Both the position numbers and the translations under genes were made by a program. From assembly GCA_002917075.1 (NCBI GenBank), contig NTMA01000058.1, positions 124,001 through 188,000 on the forward strand: 64,000 nt of DNA, written 5' to 3'. Positions 44,954-57,370 of the stretch are shown one piece after another; within the stretch, counting starts at the first letter, position 1, and every line of letters starts with the position of its first letter. Below the pieces are notes generated by a model. It did no database searches, was not told the origin of the DNA, and was given only the letters and a program-made list of their open reading frames with translations. Origin of the DNA: Hawksworthiomyces lignivorus (taxonomy: Eukaryota > Ascomycota > Sordariomycetes > Ophiostomatales > Ophiostomataceae).

Positions 44954-47581
44954 ATGGCGACCCACCCACCTGGTGATACCGATATTCTACAAAGTGTAGT
45001 TGCTGCCGTCCTGCGCTCCAACTCTCCATCAGGCCCGTCTCGGCCCCCTTCTGCCCCATCACCGTCTCGCCCTGCAGCTCCTGCGGTCCGGGCAATGTCT
45101 ACTGCTCCTATGCGCGAATTGAACGGCGGTCACAATAGCGTGTCGCTTCCCGGGAGACCTGGGACGTCGTCGGCATCGGCGCCAAAGATGCAGGTCGCGC
45201 CTGTATCCGCTTCAAGGCCTGGCCAGTTGAGCCAATCAGCTCCAGCACCATCTAACCAGCCGACGCCGGCTGCTCAACCACAGCAACCAACAAGGCCTGC
45301 AGAATCTCCTAAATCCAAGCCCGCATCTGCACCTGGCTCATCACAGCCATATTTGTCTTCACAGCACCACCGACAGCCGCCACTGGCGAGTCAGGCGGCA
45401 CACCCCAGATGGTCTCCGGTACCCGCGCCGGCAGTGTCCAATCGGGCAGCATCGCCACACTCATCGCAGCAGCGAGGAGCGCTTGCACCGCGCGGGCAGG
45501 TACCACATGATGCGCATCCACCGCGCCGAGAACTCCCCTCGCATTCGTACTCGACCTCAACTCGCTCCTTTTCTCGCCCCTCATCATCTCAGCAGCCCAA
45601 CCATTACAGCCAGGACGCAGTGCCGCACAGATCCACACCAGGCTCGCGCCCACCTGATCCCCGCATCGCCGAACGAACTTCCATAATGGATCCTCCCCGC
45701 GATGGTCCAGCCAATGATTCAGACGACGATTGGAGCTTTGAGTCGCCTGGGCTCGCAGACCGCGTGCACGAGAATCCAAAGTTCCGCGACGATGTCTCTC
45801 GCCTAACATATGCAATTCAACAATGTGTACCAGACAGTGTGCGGTATGCAGTGCGTGAGAACTGGCAGAAGAGCATCCTGGGTAGCGACTATCATCAAGC
45901 CTTCTTGGTATGTTCGATTACTAACATTCGCTCTCCTTTATTTGCGCTGCCGTTTTCTAACATTTTTTGTAAAAGTTAAACACTCTCCTTACGCACATGA
46001 CGCCTTCGGTGTTCCAAAAAACCATGAGACACATGGGAAAGAGACTAGTCGACATGGCAAAGGAAGAATTCGTAGCAAATCTGACGCCAGCCGACATCGA
46101 TGAGTTGATAGAACCTCTGCTCAACAAAGCAAGCGATCGATTTCTCGACGTAGCTTTAGAAATTCGCCTACGCACCATCGAAGCTAAGCCGCTTATCAAT
46201 GCCTTAGCAAGAGCAGAGCGTCTTGGATATGAACCGGATGACATTGTCGAAGACCCATCTGCCAACGGCCAAGAGCGAGTCATTTCTCAGCATCAGCCCC
46301 CGGCAGCTTCAAGGCATTCCCCACCGGCTGGCAGTGCTACCCCTCCCGTCCAGTCCAAGCCGATGTGGCAATGTAGCATGTGCAACCGGGTCTTCCATCT
46401 GGAAGCTCCGTTCATTTATGTATGTGCCTAAAGCCTTCCTCCCCTCGTCTTCCGCAATGTGCTGGGCGTAGAACTAATATAACTGTTTCAGCACATCAAT
46501 AACCAAGTGTGCATGCAGAGACCAGCCAACGCGCAGCTGGGATTTAAGTACGCCTGTAGCGTATGTGGCCAGGGCTTTACTTCGTCTGTCGGAGTCAAAT
46601 ACGTAAGCTATTTGTGCCATGAATCGTTTAATGCCCTAAGGTAGTTTCGATGCTAACCCAAGTGATGCACAGCATAAATCAAGCAACATCTGCGGGGCTT
46701 ATGGTCCGGAGCCCCAGCCGTCTACTCGTCCTCTAAACGCCGCTCCTTCTCAATCGCCTCATCAATCCGCGGCTCCTCCTCATGTGGCAGCCACCCCTAC
46801 TCGCCACCCCTACGAGTACAACACACATTCTTCTCAACCACAGCATGCACCACAGTCGCACCCTTCGTTCTCTTCGCCGTCTTCGACACCAAAACATGGA
46901 AGTCATATCGGTGATCCTTACGCACATCTGACGGATGCTCAGATGGCCGCTCTCAACGCAGAGCTGCACAATGTAGAAGTCTCATATGGTGAACGCATGC
47001 GCGAAGCCGAAGCAATCCCGGATCCGAATGAGCGACGTGCGAAGCTGGACGGTTTGAAAAACTCGTTCGGCACCCGGCAGTCACTCATTCGTAAGAAATA
47101 CGGCGTGCGTCTGAGGGAGCGCCGCACTAAGGCCGAGATTGACGCGGAGAGAAACCGGATGCGCCTAGGGAAGAGCGAGTCTTCGCCAGCTGCAGCTCAC
47201 ACAAATGGGAACAGCAGCGTCCACATTTCGCCTGCGTCATCGCAAGAGCAGACGGCAGATGGACATGACGCCAAGCGCGCGCGCGTTGCTGCCGACGACG
47301 CAGCAAATAGTGCCAACGGAGGCTACAGCAGAGCGAGTTCACACGAAAACCATGATCCGGAAGATCTAAGGCACAAGACACCAACCGCACCAAGTGCGGT
47401 GAGCGTATTATCAAAAGCCCACCTAGCGTCGGCCGTTGCATCGGCTGCTCTTGCGCTAGACAGGGCACAGAGACCGACCGCCGACGAAAACATGTCCGAC
47501 TCTTCATCGGACAATGACGACATTCCAGCACGTCTGCCTGATGTCGTGCGGCAGAGCCTGAACACATCAGCTCGGCAGTAG
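44954..47581 (+). CDS. Protein with two C2HC zinc fingers
   Basis: Four exons (44954-45907, 45976-46419, 46492-46602, 46673-47581) give 805 residues. The N-terminal ~250 residues are disordered and Pro/Ser/Ala/Gln-rich. A helical domain follows (residues ~255-410, with RVHENPKFRDDVSRLTYAI and MAKEEFVANLTPADIDEL). Two fingers follow, both C-x2-C-x12-H-x5-C: CSMC...H467...C473 and CSVC...H504...C510. Each finger is cut by a phase-0 intron just before its His, a sign of exon duplication. After a second disordered stretch comes a helical segment (LTDAQMAALNAELHNVEVSY) and a basic region (KKYGVRLRERRTKAEID). A nuclear regulatory role is likely by architecture, but the target is unknown. Confidence 0.82.
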
Positions 47582-50176
47582 TATTTTTTTTTTTTAAAAA
47601 AAAATTGGGAGGATTCGGCGTTCAAGTTCCAAAATGGGTCAATGCTGCGTCATTTATCAATTCTATGGGATCTCGCAGCATTCAAAACGAACTAATGTTT
47701 TGGGAGAGATAATTGCATCTTATAAGTATCTTAGTAGTTTTCCACGTCTTCTCACGGAGGCAAAGTTCAATTTGTCTATCTGGTCATTCAGATTGCAATA
47801 TCATGATTCACTCACCTCGATAGCTATGAAGCGAGTTTGAAAAGTTAATGATACGTACGTAGTATATTTGACGAAATGATATGATTACTGTATGTGGGGA
47901 ATGCGAGCATCAGAATGTTTGGCAAAATTGATACCCCGGTGTCGCCGGAACATTTGACTTGTGATTCCATGCCATTTTCTTCCTGGTCAAATCATCTGCT
48001 TGATTCTCACGTGCGATTCTGGCTCCGGATCGCGTCGCAGGAACAGTAGGATTTAGCGGGTTAGGATAGCAGGGTTAAGCCTAGTTTACGGCGACACACG
48101 AGATGTGACTGAGCATCAAAGAGGTGGGAGCAGATATGTCGTCTTGCGAGGAAGCAAGTGGTATCAGTCTCGATTGTAGCTGATTGTGGAGACAAGAAAA
48201 GCCACTGCTTGACGAGACAACGTAGGATCGCCTATTGTATCGTACATGAGCTTGTTCACTAAGTACGCCCGCCATTGGCGTTAGTGACCGGGAACTAAGA
48301 AGAGATAAGTCCACTGAGCACAACATAATTGCATTTTCCAGCGACGCAAGGCGGGCGTTAAAAACGGCAAGGTACTTTTTTTTTTTTTCTATTGCTCTTC
48401 CTTCGAGAACACTGAGAAAAAAAAGGGTGAGGTTGAGAGCGCATTGAGTGGAGACTCTACAGAGCGATGATAGCCGCGGTTCTTTTGGAGGACCAAAGGG
48501 GTGCGTCTTGGTGGACAAAAGGGAAGCCAGACCAGCCTGCAGCCTTTCTCCAGACGGCTCAGTACAGCTCTCCGCCGCAGAATTAAAGGGGTTCGCTTGA
48601 GGGCCAAAGTTGCACGCAGAAAACGCCTTTGTCTAAGGACACACGACTGCAGGGTTTGCAATAACTAGCATTGCGTGCAGCTGCACCGGAAATAAGAGGC
48701 AATGGTGTTTTTAGGTTGCAGTGGATGGAGAGGAGGGAAGAGGGAGAGAAACAGCGGGTGGGTGGCTTACAAAGAGCAGAGTTTCTCTGGGTTGTGCTGT
48801 TTACTCTGCCGTATCTACTTCACAAGTGTGATACAAGACGGATGTGACGGGAAATGAGCCCGGAGGAGAAGTGGACGGGGATGGGGAACAAGAAAAAGAA
48901 AAAGAAAAAGAAAAAAGAAGAGAAAAAGCAGAACGTCGCGTCTGATGTTGCAATGGATGGGTAAGGTGGGCAGTAGTCGTACGTAACATACCTCCTGCGG
49001 CAGGCCAGGGCAACTGAGCATTTTAAGCTACGCTCTATACGTATACTCGTAGAACGGGAGAAGCTAATGAGTCGACGGCGAGGCGAGCCACGAGCAGAGC
49101 GATTATTTAGTTGTGTGGTACAAGAAATATGAGAGGGGGTGGGGAAAGAAGAGAATATGATACACGTATTCGTAGAACGACCAGTGGGCAGCGTGATGGC
49201 GAACAGGGAGAAGACAAGGGTTTATGGTGGCCGCGTTGGTGGTTAATATGCGATTAAGTGACGAGCCATGGTCTGTTGAATAGATTGCATTTTATATGAT
49301 CATCTTGGCCATTTTTGCTGTGTCCATATGAGCAATCGCCCGCAGAAAACGGGCAACGGACCCCGTCTCAGAAAAGGCCCCCCAGACGATGGGTCGCAAA
49401 TCCCCAAGCGAGGCGAGGGACGCAAGGTCTTGTTTGGCCTGCATGTGTGAATCATTATTTTTCTTTTTGCTTGCTTTATTCGTTATTATCATTTTGGTGC
49501 CATCTTTTCTTTATCTCGCCTATTGTTCCGTCCCCCTCTTTTTCTTTTCTTCGCAACTGAATCGTAGTTTTCGAACAAGCATCGTCATATTTCCCAGTCG
49601 TCAAATATTCTGATAGCTAGCAGAGACGATCTTTGACAATTTCGCTGTCGCATGACTCCTAGCCAAGTTCTTCTTTTCCTTTTCCTATTTTCATCGTGCC
49701 CTGCCTCTGTTCCATAAAAACTGCTAGGAAGAATAGCACATATACCAATTCAAGACGGCCAACTACCTATTCCGGTAGTCCCCCTGAACGCACAGGAAAA
49801 GCAAAGACAAAGGAAAACTAATCGCGAAGCGCAGCGCCCCCACGCCCGCGCGTATTTGAGGAAACACCAACTGCTTCCAGAAGAAACCCGGAGAGATAAG
49901 TTCGGTTTGAGACGACGAAAAAAAGACCTTGTCAAAAAGGGAATCCGGCGTTGAATCCTTCCAAGGCACTTCCTCGGAGGTGGTAAATACACAGCGAAGG
50001 GGGGTTGGTGACCACTGCACTTTCGGGTTCTTTGTGTGCCACACTCCTTATTTCCTTTCTTCTTCTCTCTGTAGTTTTATTTTCTTTCATTCATTTCGCT
50101 GTCATTAGCGTCTATCCTTTCTCTGGTGTATTTATGGCCCAAGGCATTTGTTGGTTTTGCAAAGCGACATAGAAAA
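47582..50176. other. Long upstream region of the LaeA-like gene
   Basis: 2.6 kb with no supported gene. It contains an A/G repeat near 48890-48930, T runs and C/T-rich tracts near 49500-49560 and 50040-50110. Several small frames lack features. A long 5' leader for the LaeA-like gene is possible. Confidence 0.4.
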
Positions 50177-52164
50177 ATGGAGACCCACGAAGGGCAAAAA
50201 GAAGAGCATCCTATGGCCGTCGGCCACACGGAAGAGACAGTTCCAGCCCAGGAGCCAGCAATCACATCACAGACGGAGCCACATCCGGAACAAAAAGACG
50301 AGACGATGCATGACAACGCCGACAAGCACGAAACAGCCAAACGGGCCGAGGCCGAGCCTTCAGAGCAGACAGCACCAACACCAACACCAGCACCAGCACC
50401 AGCACCAGCACCAGCACCAGCACCAGCACCAGCACCAGCACAAGCATCAGCGCCAACACAACCGGCAACACAGGGCAGCTCAGAGGCTGGACCATCGACA
50501 GCGAGACCAGATGATACTGCCAGTGTAGCACATTCTGACTCCAGGTCTCTGAGCAGTTTCTCTGTGGGCCTGAGTGTATGCCATCAAGACCTCTTCTCTT
50601 CTGTTTCTTCATTGCAACAAACATACGGGACCTACGTCTAACATGCGCGCGCAGATTGACACCAACGAAGATGATGCGTTCTCCAACTTTGGCGATTTTG
50701 ATGCAGCGTATGTTGATTCACATGGCCCTGATTCTTTCATTGCAAATCGCTCAGTCACTGACCGCTCAGCCGCTCAAGCATATCAGCAACATCCAGCGTC
50801 TATGAGTTCGTTGAAGAGTTTGGACGCACCTATCACAGGTACAAAGAAGGAAGTAAGCAAGAACATCTCTTGCAAAACCATTTCGACACTTCTAGTACAA
50901 TGTTGCTTACAATATCTCTCCTTGCTTTCTAGAATATTTGCTGCCAAATGATGAGGTATGAGTTCTTGGTCTTTTCGATGGCAAGTTGCCTGCTGCGTGA
51001 CTAACACAGAACCCGGATCCGTAGCAAGAGCAAAATCGTCTTGGTAAGTTCACAGGCCAATAATTTCTTCGGGGAGCGTAAAGCAAGCGCAAGCGCCAGC
51101 GCTAATCAAAGTTAGATCTACAACACCACCTGGCTACAAGGCTGCTCGAGGGCAAGCTGCACCTTGCGCCTATTGGACAAGTGCACCGAGTCCTCGACTT
51201 TGGTACGGGCACTGGCATCTGGGCGGTAGAGTTTGGTATGTTTTTCTTTTTCTCTTTTTTATTTATTTATTTATTTGTTGTTGTTGTTGGCTCTTCTTTC
51301 CCTTCTTCCGTGTGTTTTATGAAATCAAGAAACGAAAGAAAAGAAGAGAAATTAGGTAGAACCAATAAGCTAACTGCGTGTCTTCCCTCTCTGCAGCCGA
51401 GCAGCATCCGGAAGCGGACGTGCTTGGCACCGACCTCAGCCCCATCCAGCCCGAGTATGTCCCACCAAACCTGCGCTTCGAAGTGGACGACGTCGAGGAC
51501 GAGTGGGTGTACACCTACCCCTTCGACTTTATCCACGGCCGGTACATCATCCCGTCGCTTAAAGACCCGCGCGCCACCATCCGCCGCATCTACGAGAACC
51601 TAAAGCCCGGCGGCTACGTGGAGATCATGGAGACGCTTATGATCATCGAGGCCGTCGACGACTCACTCAAAGACACCGTCCTGCCGCGCTGGCACCAGCT
51701 CATACTCGACGGCGTCCGCCGCATCGGTCGTGACCCCATGGTGTGCCTCAAGGTCAAGCAGTGGCTCATCGACGCCGGCTTCACCAACGTCACCGAGCGC
51801 AAGTTCGCCGTGCCCGCGAACCCCTGGGCGCGCGGCGACGAGCAGAAGATTCGCGGGTCGCTGATGATGACCAACCTGCTGGAGGCGGCCCAGGGCATCA
51901 CCATGAGCATCTGCATGAAGGTGTGGGGATGGTCGAAGGAGGAGGTCGAGCTGTTCTTGGTGGATATTCGGGCAGACCTCAAGAACCGGGCACACCACGG
52001 CTACGTCCCGATGTGAGTACTTCACTGTTCTTTTCTCTCCACTTGCCTTTTTTCTTTCCTTCTTTTTATACAAATTATCATCTAGTCGTCATTTAAAACG
52101 CATTTAGATTCTAACATTTATGTCTTTCTACAGTCTCTGTGTCTACGGTCAAAAGCCTGCGTAA
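50177..52164 (+). CDS. LaeA-like SAM-dependent methyltransferase
   Basis: Eight exons (50177-50575, 50655-50707, 50770-50852, 50933-50955, 51025-51043, 51116-51235, 51397-52012, 52134-52164) total 1344 bp, or 447 residues. The N-terminal ~130 residues are acidic and disordered with a Pro-Ala run. The enzyme part shows the typical order FGRTYHRYKEG, YLLPNDEQEQNRLDLQHHL, motif I VLDFGTGTGIWAVEFA, LGTDLSPIQPEYVPPN, FEVDDVEDEW, FDFIHGR, LKPGGYVEIME, and the C-terminal YVPILCVYGQKPA. LaeA-type methyltransferases regulate secondary metabolism and development in fungi. This is one of the many paralogues, not clearly LaeA itself. Exons 4 and 5 are only 23 and 19 bp, and family alignment of the encoded residues supports both. 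Confidence 0.88.
50371..50460 (+). repeat. CCAGCA-type hexanucleotide repeat (Pro-Ala coding)
   Basis: About ten in-frame copies of a six-base unit encoding Pro-Ala lie within exon 1 of the LaeA-like gene. It is a likely length-variable linker. Confidence 0.85.
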
Positions 52165-52863
52165 AGAATGTTCCAGGTTTGTTTTCGTGGTCCAGCGTCT
52201 TTGTCTATTCCTGGTCTTAGAGCATAGCGATTTCTTAAAACGATGCGTGGTGAATCAACTTTGTTTTAGCTATTTATCAAGCAGATGGATACATTTCCTC
52301 CATTTGATCCTCGGATGTGGGAGCAATTCAGCTGACAGCCACGTAAAATGCTGAATGGGCGGCATTTTCAGATTCGGCGGGAACGGATTCCTTTTGCTAT
52401 TATGTTCCATTTCATTTAGTACAATCGCCATTTTGCGGCTTGAAGTCGTTATTGCCCCCATTGCCCCCATGCTTGCCAGCCTCCTGAGAGACACAAAAAA
52501 TATGCCGCGGGGTTTTACATAGCGTCGTCGCGATGTGTCTGCGGGATTTTCCCCTCTGATATCCTTTGCGCATTTTGCCTATCATTTCAGATAGTACTAG
52601 CTCGTACGTCATTTAGCTTTCTGCAACGGGGCTTTAAAGCCGTTGATCGCCAACCCCTTTGTTCTCCAGATCTTGTGTTGTACTTTTCCGAGCTTCGTTG
52701 GCCAAGTCTGGGGAACCAGATCATCGCAGATAAGGACTGCCAAGGCCTTTTAATAGCCAACGTTTCGACCACCAATTTGTTTTCCTGTTTTTCCCCTTTT
52801 TTGGTCTTTTTCTTTGTTGTAAACCTGAACCATTGAAGCACTGGCCATTCCTCTCCTCTGGCC
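52165..52863. other. Intergenic
   Basis: 3' region of the LaeA-like gene and promoter of the PIN-like carrier. T-rich just before the ATG at 52864. No supported gene. Confidence 0.4.
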
Positions 52864-54540
52864 ATGGCGTCCACCGGCCTCCTCGAGTCATTTGTGGCGG
52901 CCATCCAGGCCAGCTTGTCGGTGCTGCTTGTCATCTTCTACGGTGGTCTGGCTGCTTGGCTAGGTATGCTCAATAGTGCCAACACCAAGGCTATTTCAAA
53001 GATTTGTGTGCGCATGTTTCTGCCCGCACTGCTTTTCACCAAGATCGGAGCCGAGCTTCACGCCGGCTCCGCCTACCGATACGGCGTCATTTTGGTCTGG
53101 GCGCTTTTGTGCCATGCTATCTCTTTTGTGATTGGCATTGCCGGCCACCTGCTCTTCGGCATGCCAGATTGGACTACCGTTGCTATCATGTTCAACAACA
53201 CTACCAGCTACCCGCTGCTGCTGATCAGCGCCCTGGACCAGACGGGCATTCTGCAGTCGCTTATCGGCGCCGACGAGACGACGCGTGCGGCAATTGAGCG
53301 CGCCAAATCATACTTCCTGGTGTTCTCCACTGTGTCTAGCTGCCTGACGTTTGCCGTCGGCCCGCGGCTCATTGATTCGGAGCATGCGCCCGAGCTCGAG
53401 GACGAAGATAACGACGACGACAAGGCGCCAGAGCTGAACGGCGCCGACGGCGAGGATGATGACACAGACGACGCCCAAGTCGATGTTGGCGGCGACCAAG
53501 AGATTGACATCGTCCCCAGCGATGGACCGTCTCAGGCCGGAACCTCGATGGCAAGGCAGCTCTCGCAGAACAGCAGCTACGACCCGCTCTCCCCGGCCCC
53601 GCCCCCCTTCAGCCAGCAGCCCACCGAGACGACCGGGCTGCTGGCGCCGCCGGGCCAGCAGAAGCCCTCGTCGCGCGTGTCGTTTGTGCATTTTATCGAC
53701 CCGTTCGCGTCGTCCAATGCCTTCTTTCCGTCCACGCGCCGGCCGTCCACCAGCAAAGGATACGGCGGCAGCGCGCAGCAGCCGCGGAACCCCGCCTTTG
53801 CGCTCAACCGGCGGCCCTCGATGGTGCCGCGCCGCCGGTGGCGCCAGCTGGGCCCGCACGTCAAGTGGTGGCTGCTCTTCGTGGCCGACTTCTTCAACGC
53901 GCCCATGCTGGGCGCGCTGGCCGGCGCCGTCGTGGGCCTGACGCCCGCGCTGCACCGCGCCTTCTTCAGCGACGCACCCGACGGCGGCATCTTCACCGCC
54001 TGGCTGACGGCGTCCCTCGACGACATTGGCGGCCTGTTCGTGCCCCTACCCGTGGTCGTCGCCGGCGTCTCGCTCTACACGGCCATGCAGGAAGCCCGCC
54101 GCAACTCGGACCCCTCCAAGCGCCTGCCCTGGCCCACCGTGCTCTTCATCCTGGCCGTGCGCTTCGTCCTGTGGCCGCTGGCCTCCATCGCCACCATCTA
54201 CGCGCTGGCCTCGCGCACCGCCCTGCTGGGCGACGACCCCATGCTCTGGTTCACGCTCATGCTCATGCCCACCGGCCCGCCCGCCATGAAGCTCATCACT
54301 CTGGTGCAGGTCAGCAACGCCGACGCCGACGACGAGACGAGCATCGCCAAGCTCCTGACGGTCAGTGATTTTTCATCTCTCTTTTTTTTTTTTTTTTCTT
54401 CGCTTCTTTGTCTCTCAGCGCTCATTGTGTAAGCTGCCGTATGCTGACTTTGACTACAGATATCCTATTTAATATCTCCCGTTTTGGCAACCACTGTTGC
54501 CGGCAGTCTACGAGCCAGCCTGGCAAGTGTGCAGCCGTAA
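52864..54540 (+). CDS. Auxin efflux carrier (PIN-like) family membrane transporter
   Basis: Two exons, 52864-54360 and 54460-54540, give 525 residues. The N-terminal half has about five membrane helices (SVLLVIFYGGLAAWLGML, KICVRMFLPALLFTKIG, VILVWALLCHAISFVIG, MFNNTTSYPLLLISAL). An acidic, Ser/Pro-rich cytosolic loop of ~170 residues follows, then a second half of ~5 helices (ADFFNAPMLGALAGAVVGL, DDIGGLFVPLPVVVAGVSL, LMLMPTGPPAMKLITLVQV). This 5+loop+5 layout and the NNTTSYPL and PTGPPA motifs mark PF03547, the family of plant PIN/PILS and yeast homologues such as those of the ER. Substrate in fungi is not established. The second exon supplies the last helix. Confidence 0.9.
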
Positions 54541-54693
54541 AATTCATTCAGTGTAGCATTTTCAGCGTCTAGAACCTTTTTGTTATCTATTTTTCTATTT
54601 CTGTTTTCCGTTTTCTATCTGTATCTGTACCAAATCCATCGAGCCCTTGTGCTCTCCCATGTAATAGAATGATCATCGGCTGGTCTCGATTCA

Positions 54694-55935
54694 CTATTCA
54701 AGTCTGAATGCATTTTGAAGCGCGGCGGTCAAGTCGCGGATGAGTTCCTGCCCCTGCGCCAGCCGACCGTCCCACTGCGCAAAGGGATGCGCGACGCCCT
54801 TGTAGATTTTGACCACGCTCGGCGTGCCGGCGGCCACGAGCCTAGCGTGGTAGGTCTCGCCCTCTGATCGCAGCGGGTCGACCTCCGCGGAGTGGATGGA
54901 CGCCGGGGCCAGTCGTGAGAGGTTTGTGGCTGCCAGCGGCGACGCCCGCACGTCTGCGGCGTGGCGTGCGCGCTCCTCCGGCTCGGTCCCTAGCCACAGG
55001 TCATAGAACCACACCAGCCGCTGCAGCGGCAGCATGGGCGCAAATTCGCAGCTGCGGTAGCTCTCATACGGCGCGTCCTCCTCTGTTTTTTGCTGCATCT
55101 TCTGCGTCTGCTGCGAGTTGCCGCTGCCGACAGGAACGTACCGGGCGTCGAGCACGGGCACGATGAGCAGCTGCAGCACGAGCGGGGGCACCACCGCCAC
55201 CGCCACCTTGCTTCCATCGTCACGTTCCTGTTCGTCCCGAACCATCTGGGCAAGCGCGGCCGCCAAGCAGCCGCCCGCCGAAAGCCCGCCAACGGCGATG
55301 CGGCACCGGTCAATGCCCAAGCTGTCGGCCTGGGCAGCCAGCCACTGCAGCGCTGCCCAGCTGTCCGTGACCGGCACCGGGTGGCGGAAGGCCGGCGATA
55401 GGCGATAGGCCACGTTGGCGACGAGGCAGGGCGCATCCTGGCACAGCCGGCGGCAGAGGGAGTCGTCGTCATCGAGGCCGCCCAAAACGAAGCCGCCGCC
55501 GTGAAAGTTCACGTACAGGGGCAGCTTGCCGCTGCTCGAGGCGGCAGCGCCATTTGCTGCACGCAGCTTGTCGTCGCTCGGCCGGTAGATTCGGACGTCA
55601 ATCTTGCCAAGCGGATCTAGCACCGGGATTCGGTGCATTGTCACCTCGCCCACGGGACACGGCGGAGAAGCGACCTCAGCAATAGGAAACAGGAACTGAT
55701 CCCTGTTAGCGTCGAATTCTTCAAACGTCACTTGGTCCGCACGCATTCGGTGAGCTAGAGAGAGTTAGAACTTTTCTCGCTCATATGAAATGGGAATATA
55801 TCCTCTTCACAGACCTTGGTATTTCATGTAAATGGCCTTGACTCGCTCGTCAAGCTTGGCTTCTACGGAAGGATGAATGGGATTAATGACTTTAAGGTTT
55901 TGGGTCGCCCCATTTGTATGGTTAATTGTAGACAT
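54694..55935 (-). CDS. HSL-type alpha/beta-hydrolase (esterase/lipase)
   Basis: Two exons, 55935-55815 and 55754-54694, with a 60-bp intron, give 393 residues. The oxyanion motif NFHGGGFVLGG, the nucleophile elbow GGLSAGG and the cap-adjacent VAYRLSP identify the hormone-sensitive lipase branch. The acid is probably in HSAEVDPLRSEGE and the histidine in GVAHPFAQW. The N-terminal cap (VKAIYMKYQAHRMRADQ) begins in exon 1. There is no signal peptide, so the enzyme is probably cytosolic and acts on small esters or lactones. The natural substrate is unknown. A TATA-like element lies ~75-80 bp upstream. Confidence 0.9.
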
Positions 55936-56007
55936 GCTTATGATTTGCTGTTTAGTTAAGAAGATGCATGGAGAGCCAATGTTGATGAGATAAGACGTCT
56001 GGAGGGT

Positions 56008-56017
56008 ATTATATATA
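56008..56017 (-). promoter_or_regulatory. TATA-like element for the esterase gene
   Basis: TATATATAAT on the minus strand, about 75 bp upstream of the ATG at 55935, in an otherwise plain 411-bp intergenic gap (55936-56346) that also holds the 3' end of the APH-fold gene. Confidence 0.4.
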
Positions 56018-56346
56018 CGGTGTTCATAATTACGTTCTACACAGTAGCTATCATGACGAAGCGGATGTGATATGAATTCTATGCTAAACTAATTAGCTAA
56101 CCACGGTGTTGAAAGCGAGCGGCATAGTCTAATGAGTTTTATTTAGAAACAAGAGGCTAATCAGTATGTGATTCTTGATAGAGAAGATTTGATAAGTGAC
56201 CCCCACGCAGTGGTTATCATGATAGGATACCGCAACTACATAGTCTGAGAGAGATACAAATCCGGTGATGCTCAGAATTTGGTAGGGGAAAAGGGCCAAA
56301 AATCCCACATCCGAGAAAAACATGGTAAATGTGAAACGCTACCAAA

Positions 56347-57370
56347 CTACGTGCCGCGGGTCAGCACAAAGTAGTTCCAAGCATCGAGAAGCTCTTGTGG
56401 TTCTTCATCAAGCTTTACACACTTCTCTGGCCAATTCTGGTCTGCAGAGAAGCTCGAATTCCATAGTAGTTTGCAGCCTTCCCAGTAGGAAGGATACCAG
56501 CCTGCCTGCTGCCAGTCCACGATTGCAGCAATCTGCGGAGCTTCATTCCGGGTTCGAATTGGCTTCAAAATAATGTTGCTGGGGTGTAGATTAGAGTGCG
56601 TAAAGACAATCGGTGTATCGTCAGGAAACTTAATGCGCTGAGAGTGCATAGGATGCTCTTTGTGAGAGTCCTTTCCGTAGCAAGACGCAAACCAGTCGTG
56701 AAACTCGGCCACACCAGGAAATGGCCCCACTATCGGCGTCGTACTATTGATAAAGATCCAGTCCAACAATGACTCTCCATTAACGTGGCCTTTTTCAGTT
56801 TTTCAGTTAGCAGCATGTCTTCAAAAATGCTTATATTCTTAGGAACTAGATACTTAGCATACCGATAAACGGCGTCTCCGAAACCAACGTCTGTGGAATA
56901 TTCTGCAGAGTTTTGACTATACTCTGTATCTGTTCGCTGATGGCTTCTCGGCCTGCTTCGTCAAGGTTGTACCGGCTGCTCTCCAGCGTGAAGCCGTCGA
57001 CGAGTTCCATGTAGATGAATGTCTGTCGTCTGTCTAGCTTCCAGGCGTACAGTTCGGGCACCGGCACCGCCGGACAGAACTTGCGCAGAAATAGAAGGCA
57101 ATGAGCTTCAGCAATGGTCACCTGGCGGCCATACTTGACAGCGACTCCCAGGCCTTTGAACAATCTCACCGGTGGCCGTAAGAACTGGCGGTGTCGCCCA
57201 TGTGAGCGTTCATCCTCTAGTGCGGAGAGGCGGATCTGATCCGGTGTCGGGAGAGATAAGCTGTTGGGCGGATTCTGTTTTCTGAAGAAAGAAGACTCGC
57301 GAACTTCATAATCGGTGTCGAAAAGGAATGGAAACAGTTCGTTTGGGCTGGCCATGTTGCTCACCTTCAT
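56347..57370 (-). CDS. APH-fold (aminoglycoside phosphotransferase-like) protein
   Basis: Two exons, 57370-56863 and 56789-56347, with a 73-bp intron (GTATGC, GCTAAC branch, AAG), give about 316 residues. Starts at 57412 or 57355 are also possible. The kinase-like fold shows GVAVKYGRQVTIAEAHCLLFL (the Lys and helix-C Glu), PVPELYAWKLDRRQTFIYME, FVFTHSNLHPSNII-type catalytic loop and IAAIVDWQQAGWYPSYWE (metal-binding Asp). Active APH proteins have H-x-D-x4-N; here the Asp codon is AAT (Asn), so HSNLHPSN. Large families of such proteins occur in fungi, few with known substrates. The Asn suggests a pseudokinase or a weakened enzyme. The intron sits just after ETPFIG. Confidence 0.85.
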
